A model generated the notes under the pieces. The model was not told where the DNA came from and made no database searches. It saw nothing but the letters and a program-made list of their open reading frames with translations. Both the position numbers and the translations under genes were made by a program. 64,000 bases of DNA from positions 248,001 to 312,000 of the forward strand of contig NZ_CP038017.1 of the NCBI RefSeq assembly GCF_012222825.1. Direction: 5' to 3'. The DNA is from Allofrancisella frigidaquae. GTDB taxonomy: Bacteria; Pseudomonadota; Gammaproteobacteria; Francisellales; Francisellaceae. Numbering within the stretch: the stretch's first letter is position 1; each line of letters begins with the position of its first letter. This document shows positions 46,630 through 56,212 of this stretch, piece after piece.

Positions 46630-46798
46630 ATTTTAAAGTAATTTATAATTTATAAATACTAGATAAACATAAGTTGTAAATATTTCTAGTTCCTCTATCT
46701 TTACTTTGCTAAATTGCTTCATCTCTTAACTATAAAACCTAAAGCAACTAAAAATAGAGGTTGACAATTATTTTGGCAGCCAAAGCAAGTTTTACTGG

Positions 46799-46827
46799 TT
46801 GATGTTGTATTGTTATTGACTTATAAT
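46799..46827 (+). promoter_or_regulatory. Predicted sigma-70 promoter of the pdh operon
   Basis: TTGATG at 46799-46804, a 17-bp spacer, and a consensus TATAAT at 46822-46827, about 54 bp upstream of the aceE ATG. Confidence 0.65.
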
Positions 46828-46880
46828 CAGCTGGGTATATATTTTAATTTCATAATATTCGATTAATTCGGAGGAAAGTG

Positions 46881-49559
46881 ATGTCGGATTTCACTAAAGA
46901 TATTGATGTTTTAGAAACTCAAGAATGGCTTGAAGCTTTTGAAGATGTGGTTAAAAGAGAAGGTGTTGATAGAGCTAAGTTTTTATTTGACCAGCTTCTA
47001 GTTAAAGGAGCTGAGCTTGGTGTAGAGAGTGCTTATGCAACAGCTAAAGTAAAAAAATACATTAACTCTATAGATGTTAGTAATCAGCCTAGTTATCCTG
47101 GTGATATAGAGTTAGAAAAGAAAATTGAAGCAGTAAATAGATGGAACTCAACTGTTATCGTAGCGCATGCTAATAAAAAAGATGGCTCAATTGGTGGCCA
47201 TATAGGTACTGGTGCAGGGGCTATGACTTTGTATGAAGTTGGTTTTAACCACTTCTGGAAAGCTCCAAATGAAAATCATGCAGGTGATTTGATTTTCTAT
47301 CAAGGCCATCTTTCTCCAATTGTTTATGCTCGCTCTTTCATAGAGGGCAGAATTTCATCTGAGCAATTAGATAATTTTAGAAAACAAGCTTTTAATGGTG
47401 AGAATGCTGTATCTTCTTATCCACATCCTTATTTACAACCTACATATTGGCAGTTTCCTACAGTTTCTATGGGACTAGGTCCACTACAGGCTATTTATCA
47501 GGCTAGATTTATGAAGTATCTAGAAGCAAGAGGCTTAGCTAAAACTTCTGATCGTAGAGTTTGGGCTTTTTGTGGTGACGGTGAGATGGATGAGCCAGAG
47601 TCAATTGGTTCTATCACTAGAGCAGGTCGTGAAGGTCTAGATAACCTTATATTTGTAGTTAACTGTAATCTTCAAAGATTAGATGGGCTTGTAAATGGTA
47701 ATGGTAACATTGTAGAAGAGCTTGCAGATGTGTTTATGGGTGCAGGCTGGAACGTTATCAAAGTACTGTGGAGTAGTGATTGGGATAGATTACTAAATGA
47801 TCCAAAAGCTGGCAAGAAATTACAAGAAAGATTAAGCTCACTAAATGATGGTCAGTTTCATACTATCAAAGCTCATGGTGGAGCAGAGTGCCGCAAAGTG
47901 GTATTTAGTGGTGATGAAGACTTAGAAGCTCTAGCTAAAGATATGTCAGATGCTGATTTAGCAGCACTTCGCCGTGGGGGTCATGACCCACTTAAAATCT
48001 ATGCCGCTTACAAAAAAGCTACTGAAAATGCAAATGGGCGTCCGACCCTTATTTTACCTATGACTGTTAAAGGTTATGGTTTAGGTGAATCCGGAGAGTC
48101 AAAAAATATCGCTCATAATGTTAAAAAGCTTGATACAGAAGCGTTAGATTATATTAGAAATAGATTTGATGTTCCTGCTACAAAAGAAGATGTTGAAAAC
48201 TATAGACTTATAAAGTTAGATGAAAATTCTCCTGAAATGAAATATCTTCATTCTAAGAGAAAAGACTTAGGTGGTTATATACCTGCTAGGCTTGAGAACA
48301 ACCAAGCATTAGAAATACCTCACTACACAGATTTTGCTAAAAATCTTTTAGATGATAGTGGCGATAGAGAGTTTTCAACTACTACAGCTTTTGTAAGAAT
48401 TTTGTCAACGTTAGCAAAAGATAAAAAATTAGGTAAGTATCTTGTACCAATTACAGTTGATGAATCACGTACTTTTGGTATGGAAGGTTTGTTTAGACAG
48501 CTAGGCATTTATAATCCTAAAGGTCAACAGTACGTTCCAGAAGATAAACAACAAGTTATGTTCTACAAAGAATCTGTAGATGGTCAGATTTTACAAGAAG
48601 GTATTAATGAGCAGGGAGGTTTTTGCTCATGGATAGCCGCAGCAACTTCTTATAGTGTTCATAAGGTGCCAATGATTCCATTTATGATTTACTATTCTAT
48701 GTTTGGTTTCCAAAGATTTGGAGATTTGGCATGGGCAGCTGGTGATTCTATGGCAAAAGGTTTTGTTATAGGTGGTACATCAGGGCGCACAACTTTAAAT
48801 GGTGAAGGTTTACAACATGAGGATGGACATAGCCATATCCAAGCTGGTTTAATACCAAACTGTGTGTCTTATGATCCAACTTACGCTTATGAGCTTGCTG
48901 TTATATTGCATGAAGGGATGAAGAGAATGTATGTTGATGGTGATAAAGTTTATTATTACATCACAGTTATGAATGAAAATTATTCTCATAGAGCTATGCC
49001 AAAAGGGTGTGAAGATGGTATTATCAAAGGTTTATATAAGTTAGAAGATAATAAACCTGCTAAAAACCATGTTCAATTAATGGGTTCTGGTTCTATTCTA
49101 AGAGAAGTCGAAGCTGCAGCTAAGATGCTTAAAGATCAGTATGATATTAGCTCAAATATTTGGAGTATGACTAGTGCAAATGAGCTTTATAGAGAAGCTA
49201 AAGATACAGCTAGAACAAATATGCTTCATCCAACAAGTAAGAAAAAAGAAAGCTATATAGAAAAATGCTTTAAAAATGAGCAAGGTCCTGTGATAGCATC
49301 TACTGACTATATTAAGTTGTATACTGATCAGTTAAGGGAATTTATTCCACATACATTTGTTAACTTAGGTACAGATGGTTTTGGTAGATCAGATACTCGA
49401 GCAGCTTTAAGAAGTTTCTTTGAAGTAGATAGATACCATGTAGTAGTAGCTGCACTTTATGCTTTATCTTTAGAAGGCAAAATTAAAGTAAGCCAAGTAA
49501 AAGAAGCTATTAAAAAATATAATATAGATCCAGAGCGTGTAGCTCCATTATACAGCTAA
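46881..49559 (+). CDS. aceE: Pyruvate dehydrogenase E1 component
   Basis: An 892-aa homodimeric thiamine-diphosphate enzyme that decarboxylates pyruvate and acetylates the lipoyl arm of E2. ATG 46881 sits six bases after GGAGG; an in-frame GTG is adjacent. The ThDP motif starts at CGDGEMDEPESIGSITRAGR and ends near VVNCNLQRLDG. HIGTGAGAMTLYEVGFNHFW is the substrate region, and FRQLGIYNPKGQQYVPEDKQ is typical of the AceE (not alpha/beta) class. Length fits. It is the first gene of aceE-aceF-lpdA. Confidence 0.98.
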   Translation: MSDFTKDIDVLETQEWLEAFEDVVKREGVDRAKFLFDQLLVKGAELGVESAYATAKVKKYINSIDVSNQPSYPGDIELEKKIEAVNRWNSTVIVAHANKKDGSIGGHIGTGAGAMTLYEVGFNHFWKAPNENHAGDLIFYQGHLSPIVYARSFIEGRISSEQLDNFRKQAFNGENAVSSYPHPYLQPTYWQFPTVSMGLGPLQAIYQARFMKYLEARGLAKTSDRRVWAFCGDGEMDEPESIGSITRAGREGLDNLIFVVNCNLQRLDGLVNGNGNIVEELADVFMGAGWNVIKVLWSSDWDRLLNDPKAGKKLQERLSSLNDGQFHTIKAHGGAECRKVVFSGDEDLEALAKDMSDADLAALRRGGHDPLKIYAAYKKATENANGRPTLILPMTVKGYGLGESGESKNIAHNVKKLDTEALDYIRNRFDVPATKEDVENYRLIKLDENSPEMKYLHSKRKDLGGYIPARLENNQALEIPHYTDFAKNLLDDSGDREFSTTTAFVRILSTLAKDKKLGKYLVPITVDESRTFGMEGLFRQLGIYNPKGQQYVPEDKQQVMFYKESVDGQILQEGINEQGGFCSWIAAATSYSVHKVPMIPFMIYYSMFGFQRFGDLAWAAGDSMAKGFVIGGTSGRTTLNGEGLQHEDGHSHIQAGLIPNCVSYDPTYAYELAVILHEGMKRMYVDGDKVYYYITVMNENYSHRAMPKGCEDGIIKGLYKLEDNKPAKNHVQLMGSGSILREVEAAAKMLKDQYDISSNIWSMTSANELYREAKDTARTNMLHPTSKKKESYIEKCFKNEQGPVIASTDYIKLYTDQLREFIPHTFVNLGTDGFGRSDTRAALRSFFEVDRYHVVVAALYALSLEGKIKVSQVKEAIKKYNIDPERVAPLYS

Positions 49560-49576
49560 TTGGTAAGGAGATATTA

Positions 49577-51193
49577 ATGTCTATAGAGATAGTTAAAGTC
49601 CCTGATATTGGGGATTATGATAGTGTAGATGTAATTGAAGTAAATGTGGCTGAAGGTGATATTATCGCTGAAGAAGATTCTTTGATTACATTAGAAACAG
49701 ATAAAGCTAGTATGGAAGTGCCTTCGCCAGTAGCCGGTAAAATTGTTAAGCTAAAGGTGAAAGTTGGTGATAAAGTTTCACAAGGTTCTGCGATTATGGA
49801 AATAGAAGTTGCAGGTGAGCAAAAGGCTCAAGAGCCAAAGCAAGAACAACATGAATCTACACAAGCTGCTTCTGGTGAAGCGTCTAAGCCACAACCTGAT
49901 GCATCTCAAGAATCTTTAGAAATTATAGATGTTGAAGTACCAGATATTGGTGACTATGATAGTGTTGATGTTATTGAAGTATCTGTAAAAGTTGGCGATA
50001 AAGTTCAAGAGGAAGATTCTTTAATTACACTAGAAACAGATAAAGCTAGTATGGAGGTTCCATCCCCAGTAGCTGGTGAAGTTGTAGAAGTTATCACAAA
50101 GGTTGGCGATAAGGTTTCTCAAGGTAGTTTAATACTTAAAGTTAAAACACAAGGTTCAGCTCCAGTACAAGCTAGCTCACAACCTACTCCTGCTAAACAA
50201 GAAGCTTCTAAAAAACAACAAGAGACAAAACCATCTCAAGCTACAGCCAGTTCAGTAAATGAATATGAAGTAGATAACTCAAATGCACACGCTTCGCCAG
50301 CAGTTAGAAAACTTGCTAGAATTTTAAATGTGGATTTAAGTAAGGTAAAAGCTACAGGTCGTAAGGGGCGTGTATCTAAAGAAGATTGTTATAACTATAT
50401 TAAACATGCAGTAACTCAAGTTCAAACTGGTAAAGTAGCTGCAAGTGGTAGTGGTTTGAATCTTTTAGACGATCCGGTAGTAGATTTTGCTAAATTTGGT
50501 GAGATTGAAACTCAGCCGCTATCAAGAATTAATAAAATTAGTGCTAAAAACTTACACAGAAACTGGGTTAAGATTCCTCATGTAACATTCTATGATGATG
50601 CTGACATTACGGACCTTGAAGAATTTAGAAGTTCTAAAAAAGCATTTGCTGAGAAAAAAGGTATAAAAATTACTCCTTTATCATTCTTGGTTAAAGCGGC
50701 AGCTGTAGCATTGCAAGAGTTCCCAAGAATGAACAGCTCGCTTTCAAATGATGGTGAAAATTTAATTATTAAAAAATACTATAATATTGGCTTTGCTGCA
50801 GACACGCCAGCTGGTCTAATGGTTCCAGTAATTAAAGATGCTGATAAAAAAGGTATCATTGAAATATCAAAAGATATTATGGAATTAGCTGGCAAAGCTC
50901 GTGATGGTAAATTAGGTGCAAAAGATATGGCTGGTGCTACATTTACTATCTCAAGTATCGGAGTATTAGGTACTACAGCATTTACACCAATTATTAATAT
51001 GCCAGAAGTGGCTATTATGGGCGTTTCAAAAACTGCTGTTAAACCAGTTTGGAATGGTAAAGAGTTTATTCCTAGAACTATGTTGCCTTTATCTATGTCA
51101 GCAGATCATAGAGTTATAGATGGTGCGTTGGCTGCGAAGTTCTTAACTAGATATTGTCAGATATTATCTGATTTACGTGAAATAATAATGTAA
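49577..51193 (+). CDS. aceF: Pyruvate dehydrogenase E2, dihydrolipoamide acetyltransferase
   Basis: A 538-aa core of the PDH complex. It has two N-terminal lipoyl domains, each with the modified Lys in LETDKASMEVPSP (near residues 40 and 155), joined by Ala/Gln/Lys-rich linkers. The E1/E3-binding domain is ASPAVRKLARILNVDLSKVK. The catalytic acetyltransferase domain ends with the active-site His in SADHRVIDGA. Two lipoyl domains is one fewer than in E. coli. The gap to aceE is 17 bp, with GGAG before the start. Confidence 0.97.
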   Translation: MSIEIVKVPDIGDYDSVDVIEVNVAEGDIIAEEDSLITLETDKASMEVPSPVAGKIVKLKVKVGDKVSQGSAIMEIEVAGEQKAQEPKQEQHESTQAASGEASKPQPDASQESLEIIDVEVPDIGDYDSVDVIEVSVKVGDKVQEEDSLITLETDKASMEVPSPVAGEVVEVITKVGDKVSQGSLILKVKTQGSAPVQASSQPTPAKQEASKKQQETKPSQATASSVNEYEVDNSNAHASPAVRKLARILNVDLSKVKATGRKGRVSKEDCYNYIKHAVTQVQTGKVAASGSGLNLLDDPVVDFAKFGEIETQPLSRINKISAKNLHRNWVKIPHVTFYDDADITDLEEFRSSKKAFAEKKGIKITPLSFLVKAAAVALQEFPRMNSSLSNDGENLIIKKYYNIGFAADTPAGLMVPVIKDADKKGIIEISKDIMELAGKARDGKLGAKDMAGATFTISSIGVLGTTAFTPIINMPEVAIMGVSKTAVKPVWNGKEFIPRTMLPLSMSADHRVIDGALAAKFLTRYCQILSDLREIIM

Positions 51194-51209
51194 GCGGAGT
51201 TTTAAAAAA

Positions 51210-52619
51210 ATGAGTAATATTAAAACACAGGTGGTAGTGTTAGGTAGTGGTCCTGGCGGATATAGTGCAGCTTTTAGAGCAGCTGATCTAGGACTAGAGG
51301 TTACTTTAGTAGAAAGATATGAAAACATTGGTGGTGTTTGTTTAAATGTTGGCTGTATTCCATCAAAAGCATTGTTACATATTGCAAAAGTTATCAATGA
51401 AGCTAGACATTTAGCAGCTGATGGTATCATCGAAATGGGTGATATGAAAATCAACAAAGATAAAATTCTTAAGTATAAGAATGACGTTGTTAGTAAGCTT
51501 ACTGGTGGCCTAAAAGGCATGGCTGCTATGAGAAAAGTTAAGATCGTACAAGGTTACGGTAAATTTACATCTGATAAAGAGCTTGCTGTAGAAGCAGCTG
51601 ATGGTAAAGTTACTAAAATCGCTTTTGATAATTGTATTATAGCAGCTGGTTCTAGTGTGATTAATCTACCATTTGTGCCAAAAGATGAGAGAATTATCGA
51701 CTCAACAGGTGCTCTTGAGATGAAAGAAATTCCAGAAACTATGCTTGTTGTTGGTGGTGGAATTATTGGTCTAGAGATGGCTCAAGTGTATTCTGAACTT
51801 GGTACTAAGATTACAGTAGTTGAATTTGCTGATCAGCTTATGAATGGTGTGGATAAAGACATAGTAAAAGCTTATGAAAAAATGAATAAGCGTTATGAAG
51901 TTCGTCTAAAAACGGGTGTTACAGCTATGGATGCGCGTAAAGATGGTATCTATGTAACTATGCAAGGTGATCATCCAGCAAAAGAAGAGCGTTACGATAG
52001 AGTTCTTATGGCTATTGGTCGTAAGCCAAATGGTAAGTTAATTGACGCTGAAAAAGCTGGTGTAAAAGTTGATGAAAGAGGATTTATCCCAGTAGATAAA
52101 CAGCTTCGCACTAATGTGCCGCACATCTTTGCTATTGGTGATATAGTTGGCCAGCCTATGCTTGCTCATAAAGCTGTGCCAGAAGGAAGAACTGCTGCTG
52201 AAGTTATTTCTGGCTTAAACCATAGCTTTGATCCTCTAGTAATTCCAGCGGTTGCTTACACTGATCCAGAAGTTGCTTGGGTTGGTGAAACGGAAACTTC
52301 TGCTAAAGCAAAAGGTATCAAATATGAAAAAGGAGTATTTCCTTGGGCTGCTAGTGGTAGATCATTAAGTATTGGTAGATCAGAAGGTATGACAAAAGTG
52401 CTATTTGATGAGAACCATAGAATTATTGGAGCCTCTATCGTTGGTACTAATGCCGGTGAGCTTATTTCAGAAGCAGCTTTAGCTATTGAGATGGGTTGTG
52501 ACGCTGAAGATATCGCTCTTACGGTTCATCCACATCCAACACTCTCTGAAAGTTTAATGATGGCTACAGAAGTTTTTGAAGGTACAGCTACAGACCTTCC
52601 GCCTCAAAAGAAAAAATAG
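51210..52619 (+). CDS. lpdA: Dihydrolipoamide dehydrogenase (E3)
   Basis: A 469-aa FAD disulfide oxidoreductase that reoxidises E2 lipoyl groups with NAD+. The FAD motif is VVVLGSGPGGYSAAFRAADL and the redox-active disulfide is GGVCLNVGCIPSKALL. The NAD motif is LVVGGGIIGLEMAQVYSELG. AIGDIVGQPMLAHKAVPEGR is conserved, and the catalytic His-Glu dyad is HPHPTLSE. It completes the PDH operon and may also serve 2-oxoglutarate dehydrogenase, as is usual. Confidence 0.98.
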   Translation: MSNIKTQVVVLGSGPGGYSAAFRAADLGLEVTLVERYENIGGVCLNVGCIPSKALLHIAKVINEARHLAADGIIEMGDMKINKDKILKYKNDVVSKLTGGLKGMAAMRKVKIVQGYGKFTSDKELAVEAADGKVTKIAFDNCIIAAGSSVINLPFVPKDERIIDSTGALEMKEIPETMLVVGGGIIGLEMAQVYSELGTKITVVEFADQLMNGVDKDIVKAYEKMNKRYEVRLKTGVTAMDARKDGIYVTMQGDHPAKEERYDRVLMAIGRKPNGKLIDAEKAGVKVDERGFIPVDKQLRTNVPHIFAIGDIVGQPMLAHKAVPEGRTAAEVISGLNHSFDPLVIPAVAYTDPEVAWVGETETSAKAKGIKYEKGVFPWAASGRSLSIGRSEGMTKVLFDENHRIIGASIVGTNAGELISEAALAIEMGCDAEDIALTVHPHPTLSESLMMATEVFEGTATDLPPQKKK

Positions 52620-52905
52620 AACACTATTTGAAAAAGCAATAATTCCAAAATAAGAAGCTTAGTATAGAAACAAATTAATAATTATTTTTTTTGTAAAAGC
52701 TATACATCACTTAAAATTTACAATCACACTTAAGTAAATTTTCTTAAAAAGCTGTTACTTTCCTAAGGACGGCAGTAATTTTGATAAGACGTAAGAATTT
52801 CTGATAATTGTAACAAAACCAGAAGTTAAGTACTCTAGAAGTATTTGATGAAGTAGATCCAATAATTATTTATAAAAAATTAATTAAAAAAGGAGTTGAA
52901 AGCAA

Positions 52906-53778
52906 ATGTCATTATCAGAAAAAGAATTAAGTGAATTATGTAATATTATTGTTTGTAAAGTTCGTAAGTTTATTCCATATTCTACAAACTTACCGTTTTT
53001 TCTAATAGAAAATAATGATAATCCAATCCATTTGACTCAAATGCAAATTAATGCTCCTTCGTGCTCTCCAAATACACCATTAAGCATATGTAAGGAATTA
53101 TCAGCTCTCTCAAGTTTATTATGCGGAGTAGGGGATTGTACAGAACAATCAAAAGTAATATTAACCTTATTTAAACTTATAAATATTCCAAATCTGAATA
53201 ATTATCGTTGTGATATTATAAGAATAAATGACTGGGCTCACCATTTTAATATTTTATATCCTGAGCAGTATACAAAAGATATACATGAATCATTAAGCAA
53301 ACTTGGAATGGATAAAAAAGTTAGCTTCCCTGATTGGATAACATCTATAGCCAATAAGCCTTATGATGTATGGATGCTTGATGGTTGGATCAAAATAGGC
53401 TGTAAAATTGATAATTCTGTTTTAGAAAAAATTTCTTCCAAAGCAAGCAAACTACAACCACTAAACGATAGTCTCTTTGGTAAACAAGATCTAGTTTACC
53501 TGGAAGATACAACTAAAGTAATAAATGATAACGAAAGAGGAATTAAGCTACATAATCAAGACCACGAGTATAGAAAGCGTTTTTTAGATGCTTTTTCTCC
53601 TCTTATAGATGAAATATTAAATAGCTCTTTATTTCTATCGCAAACCGATTACAAAGATTCAATGCGACAATCATCAATAGGTAGGTACATGAGTAATGAA
53701 AATACTAATTATGATAGTAAACCATATACTCGAATGGGTAGATTCAATGACCTAAACTATATACTACTATTACATTAA
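52906..53778 (+). CDS. Transglutaminase/papain-like protein, probably frameshifted
   Basis: A 290-aa frame with a strong AAAAAGGAG ribosome site. A candidate catalytic triad is arranged as in transglutaminase-like cysteine proteases: Cys78 in CGVGDCTEQSKVILTLFKL, His112/113 in NDWAHHFNILYP, and Asp159 in VWMLDGW. No signal peptide. It stops at 53776-53778 while a neighbouring frame, open from 53742, continues for another 170 codons. A one-base shift near 53745-53775 would join them into about 440 residues. Function is inferred only from the triad; a secreted effector is plausible. Confidence 0.55.
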   Translation: MSLSEKELSELCNIIVCKVRKFIPYSTNLPFFLIENNDNPIHLTQMQINAPSCSPNTPLSICKELSALSSLLCGVGDCTEQSKVILTLFKLINIPNLNNYRCDIIRINDWAHHFNILYPEQYTKDIHESLSKLGMDKKVSFPDWITSIANKPYDVWMLDGWIKIGCKIDNSVLEKISSKASKLQPLNDSLFGKQDLVYLEDTTKVINDNERGIKLHNQDHEYRKRFLDAFSPLIDEILNSSLFLSQTDYKDSMRQSSIGRYMSNENTNYDSKPYTRMGRFNDLNYILLLH

Positions 53779-54251
53779 AGTATCCACGAATTCAAGTAAA
53801 TCTAATGTACTTTTTTGTTAAAGAACTTGTAGCTGCAACTAGCTTTTGGATGAATCATTTCTCATCTGAAACAAAAAAAGATCACCTGATTAAATATAAA
53901 CATTTTTATGAGCAAAATATTAGTAAATCTTTTCAGTTAAATATTATTGAGGGCCATCTATCAAACATATTAGCCATATGCTTATCAGAAAGAACGATAA
54001 AAGATGATAATAATTATTCTTATTCAATACAGACAAAGACAGGAAATAAAGCATTAAGTCTATTAAATAGCCAAAGATTTATTGATTTAAAAAATATACT
54101 GGATAAAAGTGAAGAAAAACTTACCTACGATGATTTGAGAGATTATGTTACTCGTACAATTCTACCGATGAATTACTCAGAAAATGGTTTTGACAAAAAT
54201 AGGTTATATGAAAAAACTAAATATTTAAAATATAAACCTGATTGGTTTTAG
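53742..54251 (+). pseudogene. Downstream half of the frameshifted cysteine-protease-like gene
   Basis: The frame is open from 53742 and the first ATG is at 53805 (148 aa), but no ribosome site precedes that ATG. The sequence starts KYPRIQVNLMYFFVKELVAA and is helical and soluble, with no motif I recognise. It directly continues the preceding frame after a single-base shift, so it is best read as the C-terminal domain of the same ancestral protein. A separately translated gene cannot be excluded. Confidence 0.5.
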
Positions 54252-54563
54252 CTCTCAGATTGTATCCTTAAAATGCTCATTTACTATACGTGCACTATAT
54301 ATTTTATCTTCTTAGCATCCATCTAATTCCAGCTTATGACATTTACTTAATAGAAAAATAACTAAGTTATAAAATTAAAGTGCTGTAAAAAAAATTGGAA
54401 ATGAACTATTAATAGACCATTATAACAATAAATGCTTCATGGTCATTCAGATTATTAGTAGTGATGATCGAAACAAAATTTGGTAGATCAAAACAATCTT
54501 GTAGTTTAGATATCCATAAGACCTAAATTACCCAGAAATTGTATAAGTGTAAGGGGAAGGACA
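54252..54563. other. Intergenic region upstream of the six-gene operon
   Basis: 312 bp without a gene. The promoter of the following operon should lie here, but I see no strong -35/-10 pair, operator palindrome or riboswitch fold. Confidence 0.4.
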
Positions 54564-55550
54564 ATGGAAGGTATAAAAAACATAAAGATTATTGACGTAA
54601 CTCTCAGAGACGGTGGATATAGAGTTAATTTCAATTTTTCTGATAACTTAATTAATATGGTGGTAAAAAAGCTTTCTCTAGCTGGGATAGATTATATAGA
54701 AGTAGGCTATAGAAATGGATCTTTCAAGAAAATTAATAACATAGGAAAATGTGGACTTGGAAGTGATCATTATATTAAGCGAGTAAGAGAAGTGTCTCAA
54801 TTAGCTAAACTGGTAATGATGTATCACCCTAGAAATGTTGATATATCAGAATTAGAAAGGATGAAAGATAATGGGATTGATTTTTTAAGATGTTGTGTTC
54901 CTATCGATAACCCGGGAAATTCAATTGAGTATATAAAAGAAAGCAATAATCTGGGTATTAAAAACTGTGTTAATTTGACTCGTATAAGTCAGCATAATAT
55001 AAATGATATTTTACTTTTTATAGAAAAGTTAAAAAAAGAAAATGTTGAGTTGGTATATTTAGCAGATTCTAATGGAAGTTTGCTACCTACTCAAATATCT
55101 AAACTTGTTAGTAGTGTAATTAAAAACATAGATATAGAAATAGGATTTCATCCTCATAATGATCTCAATTTAGCAGTTGCTAATTCAATATCAGCATTAG
55201 ATGCCGGAGCAACATATTTTGATACTTCTATTAGGGGTATGGGTAAAGGTCCAGGAAATTTACAGACAGAGTATTGGATAGCATATTTAATGAAACATGG
55301 GTTATTTAAATATGATCTTGGACCTATACTAGAGCTGGCAGATTATTTTTCTGAGAATGTAGAAAAATCAAATTTAGAATTTTCATCATCAGATATTATA
55401 GCTGCAGCATTAAACTTCTCAGCTGACCAAAGAAAGGCGCTTGTAGGGTATGACTACTCTAATTTTCAGAATAAATATAGAGAATTAAATTTAGTTATGC
55501 AGAGGAAAATATATGAAAAAAGTAGCTGTCATAGGGCCTATATTAGCTAG
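54564..55550 (+). CDS. DRE-TIM aldolase (4-hydroxy-2-oxovalerate aldolase-like)
   Basis: A 328-aa TIM-barrel metal-dependent lyase or synthase. The DRE motif is IIDVTLRDGGYRVNF, the metal-binding HxH is IGFHPHNDLNLAVAN and the C-terminal loop is FDTSIRGMGKGPGNLQTEYW. These are typical of HMG-CoA lyase/4-hydroxy-2-oxoacid aldolase relatives, which make or break C-C bonds using pyruvate- or acetyl-CoA-derived enolates. A strong AGGGGAAGG site precedes ATG. No partner aldehyde dehydrogenase is encoded nearby, arguing against meta-cleavage catabolism. It is the first gene of a tight operon; the next gene overlaps it by 38 bp. Confidence 0.8.
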   Translation: MEGIKNIKIIDVTLRDGGYRVNFNFSDNLINMVVKKLSLAGIDYIEVGYRNGSFKKINNIGKCGLGSDHYIKRVREVSQLAKLVMMYHPRNVDISELERMKDNGIDFLRCCVPIDNPGNSIEYIKESNNLGIKNCVNLTRISQHNINDILLFIEKLKKENVELVYLADSNGSLLPTQISKLVSSVIKNIDIEIGFHPHNDLNLAVANSISALDAGATYFDTSIRGMGKGPGNLQTEYWIAYLMKHGLFKYDLGPILELADYFSENVEKSNLEFSSSDIIAAALNFSADQRKALVGYDYSNFQNKYRELNLVMQRKIYEKSSCHRAYIS

Positions 55551-56208
55551 ATGGAAAGATCATGTTTATCTCATGAAACCATTTGATAAATTATTAAATC
55601 AAGAATTAAGGTTTGAAGCAATAGATCCTTTAACCTTTTGTTATGGTTGCGATTCATTAGAGCAAGCAAGAAATAATTTTTTAGGTTGGTTAAAGTTAAA
55701 TAAGAATGAGTATGATATTTTCATGGGTTTTGCTTTGGGTGGAACACTTATTCAAACCGTATTTGATGATGGAACCCTTGATGATAAAAAAGTTATATTA
55801 TTTTCTTCACCATCTATTGCAGATAAAGGATTAAAAACCAAGATAGGCAAGATATTAGAATATTTAGATAAAGCTGACTTAACTAATGCATTGATAACTA
55901 AAGAGAAAATAGCAGCTAATTTAGATGATTATGTTATTAAACATGAATTAAGTGAAATAGAAGAAAAAGAAGCTATTGAACGTATGCAACTAGGATTTAA
56001 TTTGATATTACAAGCTAACTTATCGATTTTAGAAAAGGTGCCAAAAAATACTAAGGTATATATTGGTGAGAAATCTCAGTTGGCAACACTAAATAACGTT
56101 AGATTGCCTACTAATAAACAGGTAATTGTACCAAATGCAAGTATGAGACTATTTCAAGATAACCTTGATTTTATGCTTAATGAATTAGACAAAACTATAA
56201 AGGAGTAG
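55513..56208 (+). CDS. Alpha/beta-hydrolase-like protein without nucleophile Ser
   Basis: A 231-aa soluble protein. The N-terminal strand KKVAVIGPILARWKDHVYLM and the segment YDIFMGFALGGTLIQTVF look like the start and the nucleophile elbow of an alpha/beta-hydrolase. The elbow reads G-F-A-L-G-G, with Ala where Ser, Cys or Asp is expected. A helical cap-like region follows (about 110-165). It could be a pseudoenzyme, a carrier or binding protein, or not a hydrolase at all. Overlap with the aldolase and a four-base gap to the next gene tie it to the operon. Confidence 0.5.
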   Translation: MKKVAVIGPILARWKDHVYLMKPFDKLLNQELRFEAIDPLTFCYGCDSLEQARNNFLGWLKLNKNEYDIFMGFALGGTLIQTVFDDGTLDDKKVILFSSPSIADKGLKTKIGKILEYLDKADLTNALITKEKIAANLDDYVIKHELSEIEEKEAIERMQLGFNLILQANLSILEKVPKNTKVYIGEKSQLATLNNVRLPTNKQVIVPNASMRLFQDNLDFMLNELDKTIKE

Positions 56209-56212
56209 TGTT

